From Rhizopus sp. PT2906 (Eukaryota; Mucoromycota; Mucoromycetes; Mucorales; Rhizopodaceae), in assembly GCA_025529335.1 (NCBI GenBank), contig JAMYHX010000639.1, positions 1-19,996 on the forward strand: a stretch of DNA of 19,996 nt, given 5' to 3'. Each line of letters begins with the position of its first letter. Position 1 is the first letter of the stretch. Shown one piece after another: positions 8,936 through 18,861 of the stretch. The notes under the pieces were generated by a model. The model was given only the letters and a program-made list of their open reading frames with translations, did no database searches and was not told the origin of the DNA. A program made the translations under genes and the position numbers.

Positions 8936-10005
8936 TTACGCAGAGTCCACCAAAGCGTAACGAGATGCACAACGGTCAAATAGACTCGACTTCAAATCAA
9001 GTTCCTGCAAATAAGGGTGTTGTGGTGCAACTTCTCTCAATTGACTATATAAAATGTTATTCATTGTCTCCTATTGTCTACAATGCACACACGCTTTACC
9101 TAGTATAACGGGTGATCACTTCTTGAGATTTTCCAGTTAAAGTAGCACATGTGATCAGGTTGATAAGTGTCTCTGGGTTATCACTATCCTTATTCTGTGC
9201 TTCTAATAGTAAACTCTCTGCTTCAGGGTATCTACCTAATGCGAGATTCGCTGCAGCTTGTCCATTCAACACTTTGACTGTCTGAGCTGTGTTTGATTGA
9301 GCAAACTCTTCATAGATATAATATGCTTCTTGATATTTCTCTCCTCCCTTTGGATAAATGATTATCAATAGGTTGTCCTTCCGTTCTTATATAATAACTT
9401 ACAATTCGAAGATCTACCCAAGCTTCCATCAGTTGTAATAATAAAGCATCTTCAGCCCAACTCTTGACACTTGCAACTTCATTTCTAGCCAAGTCTAAGC
9501 GGTCTAGTTGAAGATAAATTTGTACAGCTAAAGCAGAACTGAATATGTATATAAGTTATAGTCGCTTCATAGTATGTTTGCGTAAATACCATTCCAACTT
9601 CTTTTGTCTAGAGTGAAGAACTCTCAGAGCATCTTCAAAACGGCCTGCTTGTACCAAAATGGAAGCAATGACGACTTGAACAACAGAATTGATACGATTA
9701 GAACCTTCTTCAAGTAAAGCCATAGCCTCTTGTACATGTTCATCTACATTCTTTTGCTTATCAGACAAAAATGAAGCAAGCAACTTGATGGCCTTTAAAG
9801 GTGCTTCTTCAGAAGAACCAATATCATTGATGACCAAGTTGTATTTGCCTTGAGCCACATAAGAGCGATACAGATAAGTCTGTGCCTCTAATTTGGCCTC
9901 TGGCGAGTAAATGCCTTTGGTTGAACTGACTTCATTTATGACAGTTTGATAATTTCCAAGCGCGAAGAGGTTGCGAATGCCAAACAAGATTGATTCTTCA
10001 TCCAT
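8936..10005 (-). CDS. Coatomer subunit epsilon
   Basis: Model: complement(join(8936..9044, 9100..9347, 9403..9538, 9590..10005)), 302 aa, three introns of 51-55 nt. Epsilon-COP is a helical TPR-like subunit of the COPI vesicle coat and stabilises alpha-COP for Golgi-to-ER traffic. The N-terminus (ILFGIRNLFALGNYQTVINE) and the helical repeats (YLYRSYVAQGKYNLVINDI, ILVQAGRFEDALRVLHS, IYLQLDRLDLARNEVASVKS) match the family. So do the downstream segments (AYYIYEEFAQ, VLNGQAAANLALGRYPEAES, DNPETLINLITCATLTGK) and the C-terminal helix (QLREVAPQHPYLQELDLKSS). The last exon was needed to recover the normal C-terminus. Without it the frame stops seven codons after the SQE motif. An AATAAA follows the stop by 7 nt. 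The gene is downstream of, and on the same strand as, the aldo-keto reductase gene. Confidence 0.93.
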
Positions 10006-10226
10006 GATGAAAAACTGAGCAAGAAAAAAAAATACGTGTTTTATTAAGAGTGAAAGCTACATGATTAAATTTGGTTGGTTGTGACTTAAAAGGAAATCCT
10101 GAGTAAAGTCTGTACTAAAGACACTGTTTATTAGAAATGAGAGTTGCTTAAATAAAAGAAGAGCTTCTTTAACTTTATATTATTTTGATCAAAGTGGAAG
10201 TAAAAATAGTATAGAAGATTCTTTTT
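10006..10226. other. Short spacer between aldo-keto reductase and coatomer epsilon
   Basis: This 221-bp stretch is the 3' flank of the reductase gene and the promoter of coatomer epsilon. It is AT-rich with an A run just before the epsilon ATG. No TATA box or other site stands out. Confidence 0.4.
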
Positions 10227-11261
10227 TTATTCGTTAAAAATGTTATTGTTAGGACCAAATATGATTTGTGGTCTGCAAGTTCTCTGAGGATTCTTTCGTC
10301 CAATCTCTGTCAGTGCTTCAATATCTTCAGGATCCATCTTGAAATAGGTTAGATTGGCTACAATACGTGTCTCTGTCGTAGACTTTGGAATAACGGCGTA
10401 TCCTCTGTTGATACCATAGTTAAGTATAACTTGCACTGGTGTCTTGTTGTATTTTTCAGCGAGCTTAAGAACAGTGGGGTGGTCGAAAATATTGATCATA
10501 TTGTTTCTGTAACCAGGGTTACCAAGTGGAGAATACGCAGTTAGTACAATGTTTTTCTTTTTACAATATTCGATCAAATCTTCTTGAGGCAAGTAAGGAT
10601 GAAGTTCAACCTGGTTGACAGCAGGAGGGATCTCACATTGGCTTAAAAGTTCTTCCAGCATGGGAATCGTAAAGTTAGATACACCTATTGAACGCGCCTT
10701 ACCGCTCTTGACAAGTTGCTCCATGGCTCTCCAAGTGTCAATAATAGGGACATTAGTTACTTCGGGATTTTCGAGGTCTTTGAAGTCTTCATATTCGTAT
10801 CCTGTAAATTTCCAGGACATAGGGAAGTGCATCAAGTACAGATCGACATAATCTGTTTCCAAATTTTTCAAAGAGCGTTCAAACACAGGACCGACATGTT
10901 GAGGTTCATGGAAATTCTGCCAGAGCTTAGTAGTAATGAACAATTCTTCGCGAGGAATACCGCTTTCTTTGATAGCCTTTGCCAATGAGTCTTCTGTTTG
11001 ATCTATATAAATATCTTTAGTGTATATCCACTCTATAAGAAGAGATTACTTACAGCTGTAAGCCGTGTCAAAATGCTTATATCCAGCTTTTAAAGCAATC
11101 TTGCTTGCATGATAGACTTGTTCGGGCGCGTCATTACCACCAAAAGTACCAAAACCAATTAAAGGGAAATTATAGCCACTATTGAGCTAACCTCACAGAA
11201 TGAATATGTGATTTATGTCTTTTTTGATTCCTTTTACCTTGACTGATGGAATATCGGACAT
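10227..11261 (-). CDS. NADPH-dependent aldo-keto reductase
   Basis: Model: complement(join(10227..11002, 11054..11186, 11238..11261)), 310 aa, two 51-nt introns. It is a single-domain (alpha/beta)8 barrel oxidoreductase reducing aldehydes or ketones, likely cytosolic. The catalytic tetrad is visible: Asp and Tyr in FDTAYSYQTE, Lys in TTKLWQ and His in LMHFPMS. The family signature GFGTFGGNDAP is near the N-terminus. GVSNFTIPMLEELL, VNQVELHPYLPQ and AYSPLGNPG sit in the expected order. The IPKSTTETRI segment, with Lys, Ser and Arg, is the usual NADP(H) 2'-phosphate site. Exon 1 encodes only eight residues. The exact substrate cannot be read from the sequence; xylose/aldose-reductase-like or glycerol-dehydrogenase-like enzymes are the nearest kinds. 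The promoter contains an inverted repeat (11364-11397). Confidence 0.93.
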
Positions 11262-11363
11262 GTTTGATAAAAGAGAAAGAACTGCGGATTTGATCTATTT
11301 ATAAGCAGATGTCATATATTTTGCAGTCCGAAATATTTCTCATTCGCGTAACATCACATCTTC

Positions 11364-11397
11364 CCTCGGAAGAGACACGAGAGATATCTTTCCGAGG
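11364..11397. promoter_or_regulatory. Inverted repeat CCTCGGAA...TTCCGAGG upstream of the aldo-keto reductase
   Basis: Two perfect 8-base arms (11364-11371 and 11390-11397) separated by 18 bases, about 103-136 bp upstream of the reductase start. They could be paired half-sites for a zinc-cluster type regulator. This is inferred from symmetry and place only. Confidence 0.35.
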
Positions 11398-11499
11398 ATG
11401 TTCTGAAAGTTAAAGTAACTGATAAGCACTGCTAAGCAGTACTCTTTTTAACCCAAAAGATATCATTTTATCATTTTATTTTTTTATTCTAAAAAGTTT

Positions 11500-13945
11500 T
11501 TATTGCCATCTATTTGCTTCACGATTCCGTGATTTCATTTCGCGTTCATATTCCGCTGCTTCTTCCACTAGCTTCTTGTTTTTTGTAGAGTTCAATTTAC
11601 GCTGGAGCCTGCTATAGCTATTTTCTGGTTTCTTTTTGATATCTATTAGTGATGAAGATTTCTGATCTAGTGTCTTTCTTTGTCGTTTTCTACTAGAAGG
11701 AACTTTTTCTTGTCCGCTTTGCTTCATTACATCTTCTTCAAGCAGTTCCCAGAGATTATCCATTACTTGATCATTATCGTTTTTGGTTTTTGAGCCACTT
11801 TGTTCCTTAGGACTTTTTGGATTGTTTGAAGAAGAATCTAATGGCCTGCCCAGCTCATCACGAGGAATGATTTTTCCGTGAAAGGGACATGTAACAAGAT
11901 CTCTTCTTGGGCACAAGCCTCCGTTATGCAGAGGATGCCTACATGCCTAATGTGTATTAATGTGCCTAGTTTTTCAATAATAATAGTAATAAATATTACA
12001 GGTATCTCTTTTGGTCTTTCCGGTCTATAATATACAGCTCTTTTTCGGAGATTTTGTAATAAATGATCTGGTAATTCATTGACACCTTCACCCACACCCA
12101 TAAATCGATGCGATCTCTCTGCAAGATGTTAGCTCAGTTCATTATATTCTTATATGCAAGTGTACCTATTCCACTGGTATTAAACTGAACATGCTCTTTG
12201 TCCCAGTAATATAAATCATCTCCCCACTATAGAACATGTCAGCGCTGATTCCTCATTTGTTATCTTTATCTGTTACCTCAACAACAGGAGCAACTTTTAA
12301 TAACTCTGTCAACAAAATAAGTAAATGAATCTAAGTAATTTAATCAAACTTACCATCTCGTTGTTCTTCTGCTTTTTGTTTTCCTTTATCCTTCTTCGCC
12401 ACTCTAGATCTGTATCCGAGTCAATTAATAGTTGCTTTTTATGACTAAACACTTACTCGTCATTTGACATATTCTGTATAGGACCAGCATATGTAGGATC
12501 TTCTGTCATCGTCGGCTCATATGCTAATGGGAAAATACGCTGCAGGGGAGGTAGTTTCGCGCTGCTGTTCGTCTTTATCTCTCTTGCATCGGCAGCTTCT
12601 TTACGTATATCAACCTCTTCAAACTCCTCATCTGCAAACTCGTCATCTCTTTCGTCCAAATCATCGAGCGTGCTTTGTCCACTCTTTATTTCGCGCTGAT
12701 GCACTTCAATTCCCAATAGCTTTGCCTTTCGAGATGCTTCGGTCATTTTTGCCTTTAAGTCAATTAGCTTTTTAATTAAAGCTTCCTTCTCTGCCTTATC
12801 ATCAATATCGAGCCTAATCAAGGTGTTTATCCATATATTCACTTGCTTTGTATGCTTTGTCTCCAGTACAGTATATGCTTCACGTAACTGGTCAAAAATG
12901 ATGCTGTTATCCTGAGTTTCTTTTACATCTTCCATTAGTGAGCTTTCTGATAGGTCAATGGTGATCTTGTACCGATTGGAGCCAAGGCCATGGGATATGA
13001 TGTTCTTTTTTTTGTAAGATAAGATCAATTTCTGTAAAATGGATTACTTACATCTTTATAATTGTCATCAGCATGTTGTTTTGGTACAGCATCACCTCTT
13101 AACAGCGCGTTAAAATCGATATTATCCTCTCCCTCCAGTATATTCTTGGGGACAAGTATATCAAAGCAACCGTCCATGGTATTCAAGTTATCATTGATAA
13201 TATCCAAATGATCATTCACATCTGCCTTTAATAATTCATACCTATTTAAATGTAGGGCCTTTATCCTTGCCTACAACACAAAAGTTAATTTGTAAATCAA
13301 CCTTAAATAGAAAGCTATTTACGCTTTTATTCGCTTTATTTATATTATCTGCGTGAATAGATGATAAGGAACTGCTTGCTTGATTATCGTTCATATAGCC
13401 ATTATCCATCAGAAAGTCAAAAGAGATGCTAATTTGTCTATATATTTCACCATATTTCATGTACCAATTCTTGATGAGTGCAAGTGCATATTGCTTTAGT
13501 TTGGCTGCAATCTGAGGAGGCGGTGGTAGCTTTCGATCATTGAATCCAACCACAAGTTGAACAAATACAGGAAAATCTTCGGTTAATAATTCTCTAAAGA
13601 GCTTTGATCTATCGAACAATTGTTCAATAAGCTGTAAAGACGAATAGCGAATCTATTATATTCAAAGTTGATATACTTTTTATCATATTCCAATTTACAC
13701 ACACACCTGTGAATGGTTTTTATGTAATTGTGCCATGACATGAACAAATGCCACAGTGATGTAGTGATCTGACTTTTTACATGTTGCTTTTATCAACTAA
13801 GACAAAAAAAAAACGCTGTTCAATAAAAGTTGAATATGAACACTATTACAATTACTTTTAGTTTCTTTTCGTCCAATATCCAGTTTCCAGTCTCGGTGAT
13901 CTGTTTTATGAGTCCTGCCAGTTTCTCATCGACTTCTGGATTCAT
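11500..13945 (-). CDS. UVSSA: UV-stimulated scaffold protein A (transcription-coupled repair factor)
   Basis: Model: complement(join(11500..11946, 12000..12118, 12166..12226, 12277..12305, 12354..12409, 12457..13004, 13052..13270, 13323..13631, 13707..13796, 13856..13945)), 655 aa, nine introns of 47-75 nt, all in frame. UVSSA bridges stalled RNA polymerase II, the CSA/CSB machinery and TFIIH in transcription-coupled nucleotide excision repair. The N-terminal VHS-like helical domain is clear (ITVAFVHVMAQLHKNHSQ, LIEQLFDRSKLFRELL, PVFVQLVVGFNDRKLPPPPQ). The mid-region HGLGSNRYKITIDL is conserved. An acidic EEFEEV (Phe364, Val367) fits the TFIIH-binding F-x-x-V motif. The C-terminal DUF2043 part has W-G-D-D-L-Y-Y-W and a zinc site C509-x9-C519-x7-C527-x2-H530 within CPFHGKIIPRDELGRP. 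A basic C-terminus follows. The length is close to that of the animal protein. Confidence 0.93.
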
Positions 13946-14427
13946 GAAAAATAATAGTAAAAAAAAAGGGATCCGCAGCGTTTATAAATTTATGCAAAAT
14001 AAAGTGAGATGATTGGATAAGATTATTCCTTTCATAGATTGGTTTACATCATACGAAAAATATGCAGTAATAGAGAGGTCAGCTATCGGATTATCATCAG
14101 AGAATGAAGCAGAGGAACATACTGATCAGGAAACTGTATTCATAGCAATAGAAAAGGATTGCATTTGTAATACAGAAGGCATTGTATTTCTATGTTTACA
14201 TCAAAGGAGGTTACACCTTTGAGGTAATAGAATCAATACAGTTCGGCTGGTGGATATTGTCGGTTACAAGAAAAGTAATTGTCGATCACAGAAAAATGAA
14301 AGCGGTTCAGGATGGTCACCTCCAGTTGTCTCCTTTCTTCTTACTTACATGTATAGCACAATCCTTAACTCACTTGACCATTCCTGCCTATATACCTGTA
14401 CTACATCACAATATCGATGCCAGTTAG
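13946..14427 (+). other. Unassigned region with open frames upstream of the LINE remnant
   Basis: Includes the UVSSA promoter next to 13945. A frame at 14013-14222 (about 69 codons, no ATG start) and the frame at 14182-14427 read like diluted protein (for example ETVFIAIEKDCICNTEG; FEVIESIQFGWWILSVTRK). No family was recognised. The second frame runs straight, past one stop at 14425-14427, into the LINE-type remnant, so it may be upstream debris of the same element. The alternative is chance open frame. Confidence 0.3.
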
Positions 14428-14676
14428 TTTATCAAGGCCAATGCACTCGTACCTTGTGGGAAAGATATCTCATCCAAAGAATTTCAAAAGCTTTGTCGTC
14501 CGCCTACTCCAGAGTTACTCCCTCGTCTTTTCTCCACGAAATGGTTCTCATTTTGGCGTTTTCCTATTCACCTGCAAGCTCGTACTGTTTGTTATTGGGT
14601 CTTGCATGGCAAAATGGCCACCCGCTCCACTCTTTTCAACTTACGGATGATTTGTTGTCATCAGAACTACCAAACT
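14428..14676 (+). mobile_element. Remnant of a LINE-type (non-LTR) reverse transcriptase C-terminus
   Basis: An open stretch of 83 codons bounded by stops reads PELLPRLFSTKWFSFW, RFPIHLQARTVCYWVLHGK and MATRSTLFNLRMICCHQN. This matches the pattern after the reverse transcriptase domain of fungal LINEs: W..W, a helix with ...R...YW.L.G, then T.R..L and a Cys-rich terminal zinc-binding motif. Downstream, up to about 14815, further phrases in the same frame (HIFFPPGSALFKDPSAELLS) are interrupted by several stops. No reverse transcriptase core (YADD-like) motif, poly(A) tail or target-site duplication was found. This is therefore a short dead fragment, not an element able to move. Confidence 0.5.
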
Positions 14677-14815
14677 TAGTCTTAGCATACGTGCTGCTAA
14701 CATGAACCTTCGCATATTTTTTTCCCTCCTGGTTCGGCGCTATTCAAGGATCCGTCTGCCGAACTGCTTTCTTCTTCGGTTCCTTTTCTTTTCGGACGTG
14801 TTTGATATAAATCAT

Positions 14816-15151
14816 TATAATAACTCGAGTATAATAAAGTAGAGGATACATTCTACTTTACATTCTTCTATTGCATCTGACAAGAGTAACTTATAATAAT
14901 AGCTATAGTAGCTACTAGTATAACAATAATAATAAAAGCATAAATAGTCATGACCACATTTATCATACTGACAAGGTACGGTTGTGGAGAAGTGTTCACC
15001 CGCAAAGAGCTGGTATCACAATTAGAAGGTGTGCAAAGGTTACTGTGTATCTAGGGAAGCATTGTCATGTCATTAAATCAGCCTACTAAGTTCAACAGCT
15101 CGGATTTTTTCAGTGGTACTTTCATGCTGGTAATTTCTATAAAGGTATACA
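14816..15151. other. Spacer between LINE remnant and MATH-like remnant
   Basis: About 330 bp. A short ATG frame (MTTFIILTRYGCGEVFTRKE, from about 14950) closes after 34 codons. TAA-rich low-complexity sequence (14890-14945) precedes it. Parts may belong to the decayed coding sequence that follows, but no alignment could be made by eye. Confidence 0.35.
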
Positions 15152-15398
15152 AATGTTCATGCTGAAGGTTCATGGCGTATGATTGTTTGTCCTAAAAAAA
15201 AGTAAGTAATCTAATTGTCGTTTCTTTTTGCGTTTTTTACCAGTGACCTGGAAGCCAATAGCTGTGCGAGTATTATATTTGTCCATTGAGTCTGCAAAAC
15301 ATTGCTACTTGGTGGAAGTCTCCGTTGACACCCAAGGGCGAAATAATATCACCAGTTTTAATTTCGTCATAGGCAGATGTGTACGCATATTCATATGA
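15152..15398 (+). pseudogene. Two-exon gene remnant with possible MATH-like (TRAF-like) domain
   Basis: Exon-like segment 15152-15201 reads NVHAEGSWRMIVCPKK. An intron with textbook signals (15202-15243: GTAAGT, CTAAT, TTTTTTACCAG; 42 nt) precedes a second segment. That segment reads TWKPIAVRVLYLSIES, AKHCYLVEVSVDTQGRNN and ITSFNFVIGR to the TGA at 15396-15398. The run 'G.W.+.+.P', then a hydrophobic strand, then 'V.V' strands is reminiscent of MATH domains. To stay in frame across the splice, the A8 run before the donor would have to be A7. No intact upstream start was found. The domain guess is tentative. The intron signature and strand-like pattern are the firmer part. Confidence 0.3.
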
Positions 15399-16313
15399 TT
15401 AGTACACATCAATCTTATAGATCGGGCGCTTTTTATTGTTGGCTTATTGTTTATCCAACATGAGCCCATCATTTAAGGGTAAGCACTACATACATCAGAA
15501 AATACATCAAAAAATAAGCTAATATTACGGACGCTTCCCCTATCCGTTACCTATGGTATCATCCAACAAAACTTTTCAATGCGTGGCGTCAAGCTAAACA
15601 TGACTTTATAAAATTATCGTCTTGGTTTGGTTTTTTCAGAAAGAAAGATAAAAAAGAAATGTTGTGTGTGTGTGTGTATGCGTGCATTTGTTTCAAAAAA
15701 GAAGATGGAATTCTAAGGTCCTTACATCTCAAAATCTAGAATGGAGGTTTTCTTGCAAGGAAGGATATTAACAAATAATAAAAGACTTACCCTTTTTGCC
15801 CTTCATATACTGTGTAACTTCTAAATTAGGTTGTGCGAAAATGCCTTAAATGCGTGTGAAAAATGTTTATTTGCTATTATTACAGAGTATCTTTATCTCA
15901 ACATTTCAAGAGTGGAGTGAAGGCAATAACAATCGTGGAACTTCCTTCTACTGTGTGGCATTACTTCCGATACGAAAAGGCCAGCATATGATGATGAACT
16001 AACTGTAATATCAGAGATATTTGGAGTCTTTTGCCATGATCCATCTCTTAAAGGTACAACGGTTTGTATAGAGAGGTTACAACTCTTTCTACTATATTTC
16101 TGAGAATAAAACAGCAACTAAGAAACCTATATTCGTATTCTTTGGCAGCGGTATCCTTGTTAATTTACAAGTTTCTGTTCCTTTTGGTGATCTTGTCACA
16201 CGGTTTATTACCACGCTCATTTTAAAAAAAAAGAAAGTTTGTTGTTGTATTACTTTATCTCCTTTACATCGAACCTAATCTGATGCATTAAACTACATCT
16301 GTATTGATGCGTG
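15399..16313. other. Gene-poor spacer with unassigned open frames
   Basis: About 900 bp. A plus-strand phrase at about 15547-15660 (RYLWYHPTKLFNAWRQ, then AKHDFIKLSSWFGFF) and a minus-strand frame (16117 down to 15893, 74 codons) have some protein character. Neither joins to a gene nor shows a known motif. A (TG)n tract lies at 15663-15677. These are most likely debris of the same decayed block. Confidence 0.35.
15663..15677. repeat. (TG)n microsatellite
   Basis: Seven to eight TG units in noncoding sequence. Confidence 0.8.
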
Positions 16314-16377
16314 CCTTTCTCTCTCTTTCTCTCTCTTTCTCTCTCTTTCTCTCTCTTTCTCTCTCTTTCTCTCTCTT

Positions 16378-16409
<32 letters not shown>

Positions 16410-16410
16410 C
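16314..16410. repeat. Minisatellite of 10-bp unit CTCTCTTTCT with (CT)n tail
   Basis: Seven perfect copies of CTCTCTTTCT (16321-16390) are preceded by a partial copy and followed by about ten CT units. The tract is nearly pure pyrimidine on the plus strand and ends about 250 bp before the permease start codon. Confidence 0.95.
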
Positions 16411-16658
16411 CTCGTTATTTCTCTCTTTGACTGATGCCATAACATATTATACACAACATGGTCAGACTATTAACGAGCCATATTCTATTACCTCACTATT
16501 TATTAAAAACAGACAAGTCAATGTTTTCCAAGGAAGGCTGGGATTAAATTTGATAATCTCTTATATCTTGACTTTTTTGGAAGGTGTCAAAAAAGAATTT
16601 TTTAATTTAATAAGCAATAGCTTCTTTCTTCTTTTTTGGATTCCTTGGTTTCAAAAGC
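16411..16658 (+). promoter_or_regulatory. Probable promoter and leader of the amino acid permease gene
   Basis: The sequence between the minisatellite and the ATG contains TTGATAATC and a nearby reverse-strand GATATAAG (about 16549-16569). These are GATA-type sites of the kind used by nitrogen-control regulators of fungal permeases. A T-rich leader precedes the ATG at 16659. The sites are motif matches only. Confidence 0.3.
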
Positions 16659-18754
16659 ATGTTTGGCGGAAAGAGAAAACTAAGCAGAAGCAACAAGCAT
16701 GGAAGCAGTAATGAAGTTATAGAAGAGATCGACATGAGCCATGTTAAATATGAAAAGTCAATTCATCATTCAGAGAGGTCACATGGACACAGCAGTCGAG
16801 GTAGTGGATCCATATCAACTGGATCAATAGCTGATGTTATAGACGACAAGCCAGCTTTACAAAGAGGATTGAAAGCTCGTCATGTAATAATTTACAGTGA
16901 TACTATCATTGAAAGATCGGTAACATTGATTACTTGTTTAGTTAACAATGATCTCGCTTGGTGGTACCATTGGTACAGGTCTTTTCCTTGCTTCTGGTGC
17001 GTCGGTTGCTAATGCTGGTCCAGGTGGTGCCATCATTGCTTATTCTTTAATCGGTATCATGGTCTTCTTCATGATGGAATGCTTGGGTGAAATGGTATTA
17101 TACAAGATATATATATATATATATATATTATAAACAGAATTAACACCTCACACTAGGCTACTTATTTACCTATTTCCGGCAGTTTTAATAATTATGCTGG
17201 TCGCTTTATTGATCCTGCTATCGGATTTGCTTTAGGTTGGAATTATTGGTATAATTGGGCAGTTACCGTTGCTGTTGAATTGGTAAAAAAAAAGAAGATA
17301 TAAAAACTCTTAACTAATCATGTCATCATAGACTGCTGGATCTATGGTCATGGCTTATTGGTTACCTAATGTACCTAATTACGTTTGGTCTATTATATTT
17401 CTCATCATCATTTTGGCACTCAACTTATTTTCAGTTAAAGGCTATGGTACAAAAGAAAAGTAAATACAACAATCTCATCTCATACTCATTCCTCTTTTAT
17501 AGGTGAAGCCGAATACTGGTTTGCTTTAATCAAGGTCTTGACTGTGATCGTATTCATCATCCTCGGTATTTTGGTCGATACAGGAGTATTAGGAGGAACA
17601 TATTATGGCACAAGCGTATTCAATTCGGGTGGTGTTCAAGGCCTTGGCGTCTTGAGTACTTTCTTGACTGCTGGTTTCTCTTTCCAAGGTACTGAATTGA
17701 TTGGTGTAGCAGCAGGTGAAAGTGAGAACCCTCGAAAGAATGTTCCCCGAGCTATCAAACAAGTGTTTTGGCGTATTCTTTTATTCTATATTCTCTCTAT
17801 TCTCATCATTGGTCTCATCATTCCATATGACGATCCTTCTCTCTTGAACTCTGATGTCAACAACATTTCTGTTTCTCCATTCACTTTAGTATTTGTCAAG
17901 GCTGGTATTCGTCCAGCAGCAGGTAAACAAAAAACAAAAAAAAAGGCAGCAGTTGAAACTTACTCCCTTTGGCATATAGACGTTATGAACGCTGTTATCT
18001 TAACAACAGTGCTATCAGCCGGTAACTCTGGATTGTATGCTTCTAGTCGTACTCTTCTTGACCTTGCCAATGAAGGAAAGGCCCCCAAGTTCTTTAGAAA
18101 GATTACCAAAAACGGTATCCCTATTTACTGTGTCTTAGTAACAGCTGCTATCGGTATGCTTGCCTTTTTGACTTCTTTGTTTGGCAATGGTGTTGTCTAC
18201 TCTTGGTTACTGAATGTTTCAGGTGTTGCTGGTTTTATTGCTTGGCTTGGTATTGCTGCTTCTCACTATAGATTCCGTCGTGCCTATGTTTTGCAAGGTT
18301 ACAAGGTTGAGAATTTGCCCTTCAAGGCTAGATTGTTCCCTATTGGACCTATCTTTGCCTTTTGTATCTGTCTGTTTGTCCTCGTCGGTCAAGGCTACAA
18401 CTCATGGATGGCTAAGCCTGTTGTCGCTTCAGATATTGTTGCTGCTTATATCGGTATTCCCATCGTCCTCGTAATTTACTTGGGCTACAAGATCACTAAG
18501 CGAACCAAGATTATTCCTCTTGCAGAAGTCGATTTGGTCTCTGGCCGTGAAGCTTTCTTAAGGTAAGATTTTATTTTTAGTGTTGTAATTCAATCAGCAT
18601 TAAGAAGTATGGACTAACTAGCTATGGTAGACAATCCTATGAAGACGAAGACAAGAAGAATGATCCTCTCGAAGGTGTCAGCATCTTTAGACCTGCTACT
18701 TGGAAGCGTATTCCCTCCAATTTAAAGTCATGGAGAGACGCTATTCACAACTAA
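16659..18754 (+). CDS. Amino acid permease (yeast AAP / APC superfamily)
   Basis: Model: join(16659..16883, 16942..17094, 17157..17282, 17332..17446, 17503..17922, 17980..18562, 18631..18754), 581 aa, six introns. It is a plasma-membrane, proton-coupled amino acid transporter with 12 expected membrane helices. A hydrophilic Ser/His-rich N-terminus (about 70 residues) leads to LKARHLTMISLGGTIGTGLF, the helix 1 signature. GPGGAIIAYSLIGIMVF, ATYLPISGSF, ALGWNYWYNWAVTVAVEL, FSFQGTELIGVAAGESENPR and NSGLYASSRTLLDLANEGKA then follow in the family order. The C-terminus carries RPATWKRIPSNLKSWRDAI. Intron 2 holds a (TA)n tract. Intron 5 is 57 nt and has no stop in frame. The substrate cannot be read from the sequence. 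The gene converges on the LTA4H-type gene with 107 bp between stop codons. Confidence 0.95.
17107..17129. repeat. (AT)n microsatellite inside permease intron 2
   Basis: About eleven AT units lie between donor (17095) and acceptor (17156) of the second intron. Confidence 0.85.
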
Positions 18755-18861
18755 ACTCTTTTTATGCTATTGTTAATACGCTTACACATCACTACTATAT
18801 TATTTTAGTATCCTTATTTGTAAATATAGTTTGTAAAATAGAACAAGGTTATAGACAGCAT

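Noticed and set aside
12521..12775. 84-codon plus-strand frame inside UVSSA
   Set aside because: Antisense to a well-conserved UVSSA exon, so it is a shadow frame.
15893..16117. 74-codon minus-strand frame
   Set aside because: Has some protein-like character but no motif. It cannot be extended by splicing into a coherent gene and is noted only as unassigned.
16304..16711. 135-codon plus-strand frame over the minisatellite
   Set aside because: Its start is translated CTCTCTTTCT repeat, and it overlaps the permease start in another frame. No real protein is supported.
18214..18474. 86-codon frame within permease exon 6
   Set aside because: It is a +1 shadow of the conserved permease frame.
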